Part shown: in pieces, positions 49,880 through 60,475 of the stretch
How positions within the stretch are numbered: the stretch's first letter is position 1
Layout: every line of letters begins with the position of its first letter
Source of the DNA: Siphonodentalium dalli
Lineage: Eukaryota; Mollusca; Scaphopoda; Gadilida; Siphonodentaliidae
NCBI GenBank assembly: GCA_032622095.1
Contig: CP136063.1
Coordinates: 13,679,814-13,743,813 of the forward strand
Reading direction: 5' to 3'
Length of the DNA stretch: 64,000 nucleotides
Notes under the pieces: model-generated
The model's database searches: none
What the model was told of the DNA's origin: nothing
The model's input: the letters and a program-made list of their open reading frames with translations, nothing else
Position numbers and translations under genes: made by a program

Positions 49880-51439
49880 GGGGATGGCAAAGTCTGTTTC
49901 ATAAAAAATGTCTGGAAACGGGCTGACAAAATTGGTATTTTTCACATAAAAGTAGACAGAAATAGATATAACAACATAGAGATAATATATAGAGCATATA
50001 TCGTTAAAGGAGGTGCCACGAATAGATGTGAGCTAAAAAGCTTTTTGTACCAGAAAAATGACTTTGAAACAGAGTATATCTGCAATATTATGTCATTGTT
50101 TTGGCATTCAAATGTGAAAAACTATAACTTCAACAGTATCATTAGGCAGCCCATTATGATAAGTGACATACCGTTAAGAGCCAAGGAGCTATGCTTTAGA
50201 TTAATGTTCACTGTATCGTTTGCAAAATGTCCGCTAAAACGTGTCAGTTTTTCTTGGGAGCCAGTCGCCATATTTCAATTGTAAACACATGTTCATGACG
50301 TTGTTGTCATTTTTTAATTCGCGGCAGGTACATGAAAATCGACCAGAAAAGCAATCCGATCCTGCAATCGGGCAAGTTTATGATATGAAATCGATGCTTT
50401 CAGTTTATTTAAGTTGTTGGAATTAATTTAGTTGCTTGATTACCCACGATTTATGAAGTTTTGTGCTGTTTACAGATGGAAATGTTGATATTTTATTTTT
50501 AGAATTACCAGTCTATAGTCGAAAGCGAGATTACAAGATGTCGTATTAGTACGCAAATCACAGAAATAGAAAACTTACATGTTTCAGAATATTGTATTAT
50601 TCTAAAATCAAATAGCCTATATAAAAACATATTTATGAATAGGAAAGTACCGTATTCCGACGAAATATGTCATATTTTACGACGGACTCCTTGTGCGAGT
50701 TCACTTCCGGTCAATTCTATTTTGGTGCACTGGGATCAACAACATTGTGGAGTAAAATACGTTTAATAACATTTGAATGTAAATTAATCGAGAAATTGTC
50801 GGTTATCAGGTACAATCATATTGCTTATAACCCATATCTATTGATGGGCATAATCAAAAGCTTGATCCCATGCGCGATTGTCTATACTGATCGATTTCCA
50901 TTCGTAATCGTATTCTAGTATTGACGGATGGGTTTGTTTGTAATCATGGCCGCCCCGCCTCCATGGCATGCGTATCGGCTATGGCAACATAATGTTAGGA
51001 TATTATGGTCTCCCATACCAAGAAAAATAGTTCCTAAGAATGTAAACAATGCAAATGGAGGACATTTTGCCATTATTCAGGATGACAGTACTATTTTCAC
51101 AGGCAGGGTATTTGGGAAAGTTCTTGTTTTTCCTCAAAATGATGTCTCCTTGTCTCTAGCCAGATTCTTATAGGACCATTTTGACTGTTCAGTTTGTACA
51201 AAAAGTTAACCATTGGAACTGGAGAAACGCCGTTTGGGGACATGATTTTTTGTCACTCTACCGCGAGTAAATTCTAACAGCTATAATTTCTCTACTAATG
51301 ACAAGATCTTTGTTTATTATTGATTATTATGTGTGAAAAATATGAAGTTTATCCATTCTATGGCCGGTGAGTAATTATTGATCATCTGGAGGTAGGGTGC
51401 AATCCGCGGTGGCCATCTTGACCAGACTTTACCATCCCC
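49880..51439. mobile_element. TTAA-flanked piggyBac-like non-autonomous element, 1560 bp
   Basis: Ends are GGGGATGGCAAAGTCTG and the inverse of GGGGATGGTAAAGTCTG (one mismatch), directly bordered by TTAA at 49876-49879 and 51440-51443. TTAA duplication is characteristic of piggyBac. Internal frames of 79-83 codons (50045, 50667, 50928) show no DDD-transposase features, so it is probably a deletion derivative or a MITE-type unit. Confidence 0.72.
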
Positions 51440-51601
51440 TTAAGCTGCGATAACGAAACGGATCAACTATAGTATTGAACAGTACCTCAGCTACCTGGCC
51501 ATAACCAGAATATTTTCTCAAAATTGAATTTGTGGTACCGGTACAATCATGATGTAGTGCCAGTGGCCTGCTCATAATGCACCTGTCCAGAAGAAGAAGA
51601 A

Positions 51602-52117
51602 TTGAGAAGTTTGAAGATCATGGACTACGCAGACACCATCTGGGACCCCTACCAACAAAATCACATCGACAAGCTGGAAAGAATCCAGCGTAGAGCAGCC
51701 CGTTTCATTAAAAGAGACTATAAGAGCAAAGAAGATGGATATATGACCAAGATCCTCTACGAGCTAGATTTACCAACATTGCAGAAACGGCGGAAAATAA
51801 ATCGGCTTGGATTCATGAGTAAGGTGGTGGGTGGATTGGTCCCGGCTATACCACCTAATCAATACTTTACACCCGAAACAAGGCGTCTTAGATCGCAGAG
51901 CAAAGTTCTGACAGGCTACGTCACCAGCCAAATTCCTCGGCACCTAATTTAAAGGAACAACAGTCAGTGCTACGAGGCTATACCATACGTGTCAGCTCAG
52001 TTCGCTAATTCCACATTTGTTCGAACTATATGCGACTGGAATCAGCTGGAGGAATCCTTAATCCTACAACAACAGCCTGTGGATTCCTTCAAGAGTGCGC
52101 TGAAGGAAAAGATCTGA
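51602..52117 (+). pseudogene. LINE-type reverse transcriptase, C-terminal fragment
   Basis: One frame reads MDYADTIWDPYQQNHIDKLE, RIQRRAARFI and RTICDWNQL then DSFKSALKEKI. This is the typical tail after the RT domain of CR1/L2/jockey-like non-LTR retrotransposons (YAxxxWDP...QRRAARF...RTxxDWNxL...SFKxAL). A single in-frame TAA at 51950-51952 splits it. The catalytic RT motifs and endonuclease are absent upstream, so this is a 5'-truncated, dead copy. An ATTCAGATTCAGATT run at about 52170 may be its 3' tail. Confidence 0.85.
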
Positions 52118-52878
52118 GACTCTCTCGCCCGCTGCGAAATTACCATAATTGGGATCTGCAGCGTAACCATTCAGATTCAGATTGATCCACGATAGTAAGG
52201 GGTCAGTACATGTAGTAAGTACTGATAGTGATAAGCCTGCTGTACAATAATACTACTTTTGCTGTTTTACTGGTCTTAACTGAGTACTGTGTCAATGTGA
52301 CATTGTTAATTCAGTTCCACTCTAATGTACATTAACTGGCAATGATGCATCTGACGCTATTAAAGGCACCGGTAATCCCTAAATACCAGGAGGACGCGGC
52401 GTAGAAACTTGGTACAACAGTTGTTACACGACAAAGAAAATTATCAACAAGCTTAGTGAGCGTCGTCATCAAAATTGCAAATTAAAACACGGCAATGGTA
52501 AATTGGTAATCCCTACATACCAGGAGGACAAGGCATTGAAACTTGGGACAACAGTTGTTACACGGCAAAGAAATTTAAAACACACTGTGCACAGATGAAT
52601 GTTTATACATGTACTGTGCAGTCGAGATCACCTGGACTACAAATATTTGAGGATTATACTATTTGATGAGTAGATGCGTGACTGATAAAAGAATTAGAGA
52701 CTCCATATTTACTCGGAAGATAACAGTATACGATGCCATACAGTTGTTCCATAACACCTCAACCTTTGGTGGATATTAACAGTAAAACTAATGAAAATGA
52801 TGAAAGCCAGACTCAACATCAAGACAACATGTGCATGCATAAGTGACGGTTCAATGATTTTGACTCCATCAGATGATA
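52118..52878. repeat. Spacer with a 134-bp direct repeat
   Basis: GGTAATCCCT followed by ACATACCAGGAGGAC-type sequence and ACAACAGTTGTTACACG occurs at 52371 and again at 52505, a divergent tandem pair. The rest is unremarkable non-coding sequence. Confidence 0.6.
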
Positions 52879-53265
52879 TTTAAGCGACACCAATTTTTAA
52901 GTCTGGTTTACGATGTGGGGAGAAAAAAAGTAGATGCAGGAGGGAAAAAAATAAAAATAAAAAAGATTGTCCCCCCAATTTATATCAAGTAAATCGTGGA
53001 ATTTTACATAAATTTTACAAAAATTGTGAAAAAATGTTTTTGAATGAAATTCTGTTCAAACCAAACAAGACATATCTTGTCATGAAATACATGAAAATAT
53101 GGATCTGTAAATGATCATAAGCAGAACCGGATGCGACAGCACATGAAAATCAGTACGCGTGTAAAATATTTTGGGACAAAAAAATTTAAAAAAAAAATTC
53201 ATGAAATGGAAACAAAGTTGTAGGAGGTGTTCGTAAACCAGACTTAAAAATTGGTGTCGCCTTAG
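52877..53265. mobile_element. MITE with GGCGACACCAATTTTTAAG termini
   Basis: Inverted ends GCGACACCAATTTTTAAGTC at left and its near-perfect inverse at right, about 390 bp apart. The same terminal sequence appears alone at 60207 and 62833, marking truncated relatives. No coding. Confidence 0.75.
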
Positions 53266-53447
53266 GCTCATGTTAACACAGGATCACATATTCTCAAAAT
53301 AATTGTCTCCCTCAAGTTGGCCTCAACCATACTAGTATTTATATTTGATAGAACCTCAGTGAGACCATGTTGAAAATTACCATCAATGCAGTTCCAGTGT
53401 TGACGCAACGCGGTCATGTTACTTCAAACCAGTTGCAATGTTCCTTA

Positions 53448-54143
53448 GGCCAAAGAAAAAAGATACTATGTTTCCGTACATCGACCGACCCTAAAAATAA
53501 CCCGCCGACCCTAAACTTTTTATTGATATTTTGAGAAAAAGTCAAAATTTTCGCAATTTTAATTTCCTGAGAGTGGATCTCCTGCCTGCTTTATGTCTTG
53601 TTTGGGACTTATGGAACACTATCAACAGACATGGTGGGTGTGTATCTGTATATATACATGTAAAGAGGTTATCACTGCATATATTAGGGGTATACATCTA
53701 CTAGTAGCTACTGTTTCCAAAAACCAGGCATGCTCGGTGGGTGTACTGGCTACCCCCAGACAATGGGATGTAATCGTCACAATACATGTACGGTATAATG
53801 GCGGTATTATTGGTAAAATTCTTATAAAAAGTTAGTGACATCAATTTTGTACCAAGTTTATAGCCAAATTTATGAAAATGTGGTATTAGATATAATAAAA
53901 AACATACGTAAGCATGAAGTAAGTTTGATTTGTTATCAATCTTAATGTATATTTCCACTGTGTTGATCAAGTAATACTTTCCCCATGGCACGGGTTGGCA
54001 TTTTATGTCACTTTGGTCGAGGTAGTTCAATATTTCTGCAGCTGGATAAAAAATATCAAAATAAAATAAAATAAAAAAAATTCCCTACCTACCACCTACC
54101 CTAAATTTTTTTACCGGAAACATACAATCTTTTTTCTTTGGCC
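53448..54143. mobile_element. MITE with GGCCAAAGAAAAAAGAT termini
   Basis: Left end GGCCAAAGAAAAAAGATACT plus GTTTCCG, right end CGGAAACATACAATC plus TTTTTTCTTTGGCC: imperfect inverted repeats of about 30 bp. Internal frames of 80 and 109 codons overlap on opposite strands and have no family features. Confidence 0.65.
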
Positions 54144-54182
54144 TTTAGCATGGTAATTCGTGAAAATAAATGTCAATGCAAC

Positions 54183-55125
54183 TTACTCTCAGGCTCCAAA
54201 TAAAAGTGCAGGCCCAAATAATAGTGCGGGGGGGGAAATTCCATTGAAAGTTAATAAAAGTACAGACCCAAATAATAGTGCAGGGGGAACTCTGAGCAAA
54301 ACATCAACTGTGGTTAACCAAATAATTTTTATACCAGGTTCAGGTATACGAGTCAACATGTAGTACAGGTACATGTATGTATCATGTGGTGTTTTTTTGG
54401 TTTGCCACATACTTGAATATGTACTACTCTTGAGTGCCTAATGTACGATTATTAAAATCGAGGTAAAATTCCCACCTATACGATCGTTATTTGGTCCTGT
54501 ACGTTTATTAAATTAACCAAAAGAAATAATTCACCAATCTTAAATTGTGTTATTCATATAAGAAATGAACGGCGGTTTCAATGCGGTCATGGGGTTTTGA
54601 CCGCGAGAAAAAATCAGCAAACTTCGGGGTTCATGCAGAGTTTGCTGATTTTTTTAACGCGGTCAAAACCCATGACCACGTTGAATCCGCCGTTTATTAT
54701 TTATATTTATATACTTAAATTCATTATGAACTAGGATTGTATGTCTTTCCCATTATTTATTCATCTATTTAAACAAACGCATGGAGTTCAGTTCAGACAG
54801 TTCGAATCCTTGTTTTTTGGAAAACCAAACATTTTGAGAATCCGTTCATGGAGAACGGAAGAAACGCAATTTCACAGTAAAGTATAAACATATGACAAAA
54901 TGTCTTGTTTAGCTAGTAACTAATGTAGACGTGTTGATCATTTTTACATCTGAATCATATAGAAATCTTGAATTTGTGCTGATTTAAATTTTCATAGCTT
55001 CAAAATATTAATAAACGTGCAGACCCAAATAAGCACTGTGCAGGGGGGGGGGGGGGATTTCCCAAGAAAAATAATAAACGTGGATGCAGCTGGTGCATGC
55101 ATATTTATTTGGAGCCCAAGAGTAA
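54183..55125. mobile_element. MITE with TTACTCTnnGGCTCCAAATAAA termini
   Basis: TTACTCTCAGGCTCCAAATA at left and the inverse of TTACTCTTGGGCTCCAAATA at right. It contains tandem CAAATAATAGTGC(A/G)GG units near both ends, a nested palindrome at 54563-54698 and, at 54770-54930, sequence related (reverse) to 13400-13580. Confidence 0.65.
54563..54698. mobile_element. Palindromic MITE
   Basis: Arms AACGGCGGTTTCAATGCGGT then CATGGGGTTTTGACC, AAAAAATCAGCAAACTT, and their inverse, around a loop of about 15 bp. It could form a strong cruciform or RNA hairpin. Confidence 0.75.
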
Positions 55126-56221
55126 AGAGGTGGAGGTGAATGTTACATGTAAGTTGTTATTAACGAAATGGAACGATGCCTTTAATAGGTTCCACCAGCT
55201 CGCGACTTCTTTATATTGGCCTGACAGATTGGTTTTTGTTGGCGTCATGCCTGTCGACCATTATGATGGCCACATATATTGTCATATAACAGCGATTTAC
55301 GATCTGTCTTGTTGGCTCATAATATAAATTAAGAAAGTGGCCTTGTGTTCGTTCCTTGCGTAAACAAATATTTTTTAGTACAAACGTCCTCATTGATTGT
55401 GTCCCTCGACTCCTTGTGTAATTGGTCAAGTAACTTGCATGTATGTACATGTACAGACCACTCACAAATTTCTTAGAAAAGCGACCACATGTTCGAATCT
55501 ACTTTGCGATTTTGGAGCAACGCATTTGTAAATGCGTTCATATTTTAACACATTTACCTTGATTTATTCACAAACAAATGTCTTGATGCAGGCCTTAAAA
55601 TCCATCAGATTTTTGGCAATAATCAAAATGTTAGTGTTTCACTTTCTACAGGGAATCAAGACTTTTTACTAGAATCAAAATGAGAATCATGATTCTCATA
55701 TTCTGATTATAAAACAATTAATGTCAACAGTGTTTATTTATGTTTATTCCATTTTGAATGGAAAACTACATCATGAATGTCCGATTCCGAACATATACAT
55801 GTACACCAGGAGTGGGAAAATAACACAGAATTATTCAGATGTGAATTTAAATTAAACAAAATTATAACTAAAATTGCAAAATACACTATCGTATCGTTAT
55901 TTGGGTGTTCATACTAGTATACTTTTTCGGCGCAATGATCGGTAATTTCAATGCGACTGCGATTATTCCCAATGCAGTGCATTTAATTTAAATGCTGTCA
56001 TTAAGGAATTTACAAAGTGGCGTGACACAATGCACCCTCAATGCATTTTAAATGCAACAACCGCATTTCATTGATCCACGTTGTAAAGGACATTTATTTT
56101 TAGAATACATGTATGTACGTGTATATAACCACAAGAATAAAGAACAAATCAACTGTTTTTATTACTTTGTAAACCTCTGATGTTTCCCATACAGTATACA
56201 TTTGTATATTATAAACCATGT
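55126..56221. other. Non-coding spacer
   Basis: No gene recognised. A perfect 20-bp palindrome, ATGAGAATCATGATTCTCAT, sits at 55680-55699. Scattered TACATGTA motifs. Confidence 0.4.
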
Positions 56222-56442
56222 TACAGTAATTCTAGAGCTAATTAATCGACTCCTTAACTACAGCAGAATTATGGGTAACTTTTCAGGATTTAGTCCGAAA
56301 TATGGCTTGTTGCCATTCATCGGAAAGCTCTCACCGAGAGCTTTCCGATGAATGGCATCAACCCATATTTCCAACTAAATCCTGAATAGTTACCCATAAT
56401 TCTGCTGTAGTTAAGGAGTCGATTAATTAGAGCATTACTGTA
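56222..56442. mobile_element. Near-perfect palindromic MITE, 221 bp
   Basis: Arms of about 108 bp (TACAGTAAT..., TTAATCGACTCCTTAACTAC, GCCATTCATCGGAAAGCTCT) with a loop of about 5 bp. Internally deleted relatives at 57940-58108 and 60566-60734. Confidence 0.85.
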
Positions 56443-57849
56443 TATCCTCTATAACTGTTTATTCAACATCACGTGCTGCAATCCATAAATGCGGTTCAGA
56501 TTTCGATGTCCGGTTCAACATTATTATCATATGGTTTGATAGCAGAAATACTCAGTTTGGAATGTTATACCATACAAGTTTTACGAGTTGCTCTTGCTCA
56601 AGAATGGATAAATTTATAAACCTGATTTTTGGCGCATTAGTTAGAATTATATTTTTGCACAAGAACACACCACAAATATCGAACTGGACATCAAAAGCAG
56701 AACCGGATTGTATCGATTGCATAAACATAAGAAGTTGGTCACTGACCGACAATTGCTATTCTCTGGTGTGGTTTATAGGACTACCGTATGCAATGCCGAC
56801 TTAAAAATAAAAATTCACATAACATCGCATGAAGCGGTCTATCCACAAACTCAGGTATTCGGTAATTCCAAATGTATGAACTATCACCATGATATCCCGG
56901 TATATCATTGTCAGGACTGTTTGTACAAAAGGTTGTTATTCTACTATGCATAATTTTGCTATATCATTGTACTCGGACTGTATTGCAATGTAATATATCA
57001 GTCCATGTACCGGTATACTGGGTGCACATTATATACATGTAGGCCTACTTTCACTTTAGTACATGTATGTGTCATAAAAGACTCATGTTGTTAAATTGAA
57101 AAAAAACATGTGTGAAAACAGAGAGAATACATGTACATGTGCCGGTACTATATACCTCTTTGTGTGCTGTACTACCGGTACTATTCATGTACATGTACTA
57201 CACTACAATAAGAGAAATTTTAATTGATTCTGCTGCCCTTGTGCCACAGGCCTCAAACACGCCAAACAAGTATCTGTAGCCAGGCCCACCAGTACCAGGC
57301 TACTAGTAAATGAAGTACTGAAAGTGTCACATCATTAATCGAGCCCAATCTTAGTTATACTAGTCTCTTGTGTAGTTTGGGTTACTATTAATAAGATATT
57401 TAATGAATGTTTGGAATGTATGGTAGCATTCTTACCTGGATCAACATATGCCATGCACAACGTTGGTCATCATATCATCACCGCTGTTGGCAGTAAACCG
57501 CTCATCGGGCTATAACAGTTAGAGTTTTTCATACCAGGGCTAATCTAATCAGTTAAAATTAGTCATTTTAGAGGGAATACCAACCAGTGGAAGACGTACA
57601 AAAAGTCATGTATATTCAGATATCAGTTTTCGAGAAAAAACCCATCTTAGTCGAGCGGACTTAGAATATCGGGGTAAACTTAAATTTCATTCAGCAACAC
57701 TTTCACAGCAGAATATAAAAATAGTACATTATAATCACTTACAGTACATGTACATGTAGCCCAAGTGCAGTGCTAGCCTATATTATATACTACCAAAACT
57801 TTTGGTCAGTTTCTCGATGACTGACACTTGTAAACGCTTGAACAGGTAC
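56443..57849. other. Non-coding, TACATGTA-rich spacer
   Basis: No exon or element recognised. Frames of about 60-80 codons at 56552-56953 overlap on both strands and look random. ACATGTACATGT clusters are common here and to the right. Confidence 0.4.
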
Positions 57850-58524
57850 TATATAGTACATGTACATGTACATGTGTACCGTATGTGAATTAAAGATCTT
57901 ATTAGTGACACAACAGGAGGCTAGACATACATTTGTAACTACAGTAATGCTATAATTAATCGACTCCTTAACCACAGCAGAATTACGGGTATTAAACTCG
58001 GGGAGAGCTTTCCGATGAATGGCAACAAGCCATATATCCGACTAAATCCTGAAAGTTACACATAATTCTGCTGTGGTTAAGGGGTCGATTTCTTAGGGCA
58101 CTACTGTATCTGTTTTAGTGCACATCAAATGTATTTGTTGTCTTTCCTCTTGTAATTTGTCTTTGGTTGTGTTCGCCATTTCGATGGACAACTACATGTA
58201 CTGACATCAAATGACTGAAATGAGTCAAAATTTAGCAGTGCAGCCAATTATATAGATAAACAGAATTAAATAGCATCCAAATTCCAAATGAGCATAAATG
58301 ATAAAACAAACTTTATTGAGCACTCTTTTAATACTAGTAATTACAGCTACAATGAAAGCACCTAATAAAAATTCTAAGTTTGGTAAAACTGTCTGTATAC
58401 AAAGTTTATCTGGCCGTGATGAATAAAACCTATAAATGGGATCATATACATGTATGTTAGATATCATTACATGATTATTTGAAAACACATATCCGTATGG
58501 AAAACAAACTATTTTACCACTGGC

Positions 58525-58648
58525 CAAGTGGTCCTGCTAATATGCTATGATGCTGGTGGTCCTGCTGAATTGCTATGATGCTGGTAGTGCAATTCATAGC
58601 AATTAAGCAGGACCCAACCGCATCATAGCACATTAGCAGGAACACTTG
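58525..58648. repeat. 124-bp hairpin with duplicated arm segment
   Basis: Arms of about 58 bp from CAAGTGGTCCTGCTAATATG to AGCAGGAACACTTG. The left arm contains TGGTCCTGCT-n-GCTATGATGCTGG twice. The second copy is at 61151-61274. Confidence 0.75.
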
Positions 58649-59250
58649 AACAGGGTATATTTACAGTGTCAAATCGAATGGGCATCTTTTAACAATATTT
58701 TTGAACAATTTCCTAGAAGTGTTCGAAAATTGAGAACTGAATTTAAATTTTTTTTTATGAGGTTTCGATTGAAAAATTTCTAACTTAGCTCATCAGGATT
58801 AACATTGTCGCACAGCTATATTCTCTTTCCCAACAAAGTCTATAGAACATACATGTAAAATTACAGCTATGCTTTAATTAATCAACTCGCCTTATATTAC
58901 TCGGGTATTACTGCAGTATTCAGGCGTGTTCATGCGATCAACCGCAGTCAGTTATACCGCCGCAGAATGTGGTCCACCTCACATTTGCAGTTAGGCTGTA
59001 TTTTTCATGCGATGTTTATATGAATTTTGTTTTAAAGTTGACATTGTAATCACACCAGAATTTTTTTTTATTGTTTCAAAATGTCTAGATATAATTCAGA
59101 ATTTTTGTGGTAAAAACAATTAACTTGGTTATCACAGTTAACACATATTACTGTGGTAAGATTACCAGCGGATACCGCATGTCAACAGGGACTGCATGCT
59201 CTAATTAATTATCAGGTTTAACATGTTTATACTGGATACAGTTCATTTAA

Positions 59251-60182
59251 AGGTACTCAATCCGGTTCGATGATACCCATATAATCAGATTCCAACATCA
59301 TACATTTGTATTTAGAAAGGCTGCTTCAGTTACGTTATCAGAATTGATTAATTGCCCTAAAATAATGCTAACCACTGTCAACTAAAGTATACAATTGCCT
59401 GACATATGTTATTTATCAACATGTTGTTCTACAAAATTTGGCCTTATTATCAACAGAAAGCCTCTTGATTTTAGAGTTATCCATCTTCATCTGAAATTTG
59501 GTCCGAGACCGTGGGCCACTATTAATTCTTGATCGTGAAAAATAGTATATTTCAAAAATTGATATCTAATAACTCTGAGCTTTGATAGGTGGTGGGTTCC
59601 TCGACTCGTACCAAATATCTTTTACCCCCCCAAGTCCAAATAAAGAGTAATGTGCGAGCATTAATTCAGGGGGCCCTTAATCAGATTATGCATCTTTAAA
59701 TTCAAATACAGTTTAAAGATGCATAATCCGATTAAGTGCCCCTCATTTGCTATTTACATATACATGTATATGGAATCGGGGGGGGTAAAAATATTTTAAT
59801 CAAGTCGAGGGACCCACCTACATGTATCAAAGCTCAGAGTTATTAGATATCAATTTTTGAAATTTTAATATTTATCACCATCGATACTTAATAGTGGCCC
59901 AGAAAAATTTGACGAGCCGACGGTATCAGACCAAATTGCGGATGAAGATGGATAACTCTAAAATGAAGAGGCTTTGTGTTGATAATAAGGTCAAACTTCG
60001 TCGAACAGCATGTTGATAAATATAACGTATCAGGCGATTTTATACTATACATGTAGTTGACAGTGGTTAGCATTATTTTTGGGCAATTAATCGATTCTGA
60101 TATTACTGAAGCAGCATTTCTAAAAAAAATGTTGTTGTTGGAATCTAATTATATGGGGACCATCGAATCTGATTGAGCACCT
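59251..60182. mobile_element. TTAA-flanked foldback element, 932 bp
   Basis: Starts AGGTACTCAATC and ends GATTGAGCACCT, each beside TTAA (59247-59250, 60183-60186). The two halves are inverted copies over almost the full length, meeting near 59700 (TTAAAGATGCATAATC against GATTATGCATCTTTAA). Copy at 61877-62808. Confidence 0.75.
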
Positions 60183-60329
60183 TTAATAGTTAGCTATATG
60201 AGTTATATACACATAAGGCGACACCAATTTTTAAGTCCGGTTTACGAACACCTCCTACAACTTTTTATGTGTACCCATACCATAGTATGGTACACATAGT
60301 GTCAACGTCCGGATTGACCACTCGTCGTT

Positions 60330-60372
60330 CGTCCGTCCGTCCGTCTGTCCGTCCGTCTGTCCGTCCGTCCGT
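60330..60372. repeat. TCCG microsatellite
   Basis: Runs of GTCCGTCCGTCCGTCTGTCC type, preceded by the short palindrome TACCATACTATGGTA-like sequence (60277-60297) and followed by CACGTGTAATGCGATAACTC. Recurs in unit 2 near 62956-62998. Confidence 0.8.
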
Positions 60373-60475
60373 AGACACTTCACGTGTAATGCGATAACTC
60401 AAACATTTTCTATCCAATCAGAACCAAATTTTGTATATGAATTTGTCAGCACCAAATACAGATCGAGTTCGAATA

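Larger units (their letters stand above)
57850..60475. repeat. 2626-bp tandem duplication, unit 1
   Basis: Every position compared recurs 2626 bp downstream; the frames at 58225-58527 and 59888-60073 reappear with identical translations. The unit holds a deleted palindromic MITE (57940-58108), a hairpin (58525-58648), a 932-bp foldback (59251-60182), a fragment of the GGCGACACC MITE (60205-60245) and a TCCG tract. No gene is recognised. Confidence 0.92.

Noticed and set aside
50928-51173. 81-codon plus frame as a transposase remnant
   Set aside because: Lies in the TTAA element but shows no DDD-type motifs or other recognisable transposase sequence.
58225-58527. 100-codon minus-strand frame, identical at 60851-61153
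   Set aside because: Exact duplication explains the identity. The frame overlaps a hairpin repeat and has no recognisable domain.
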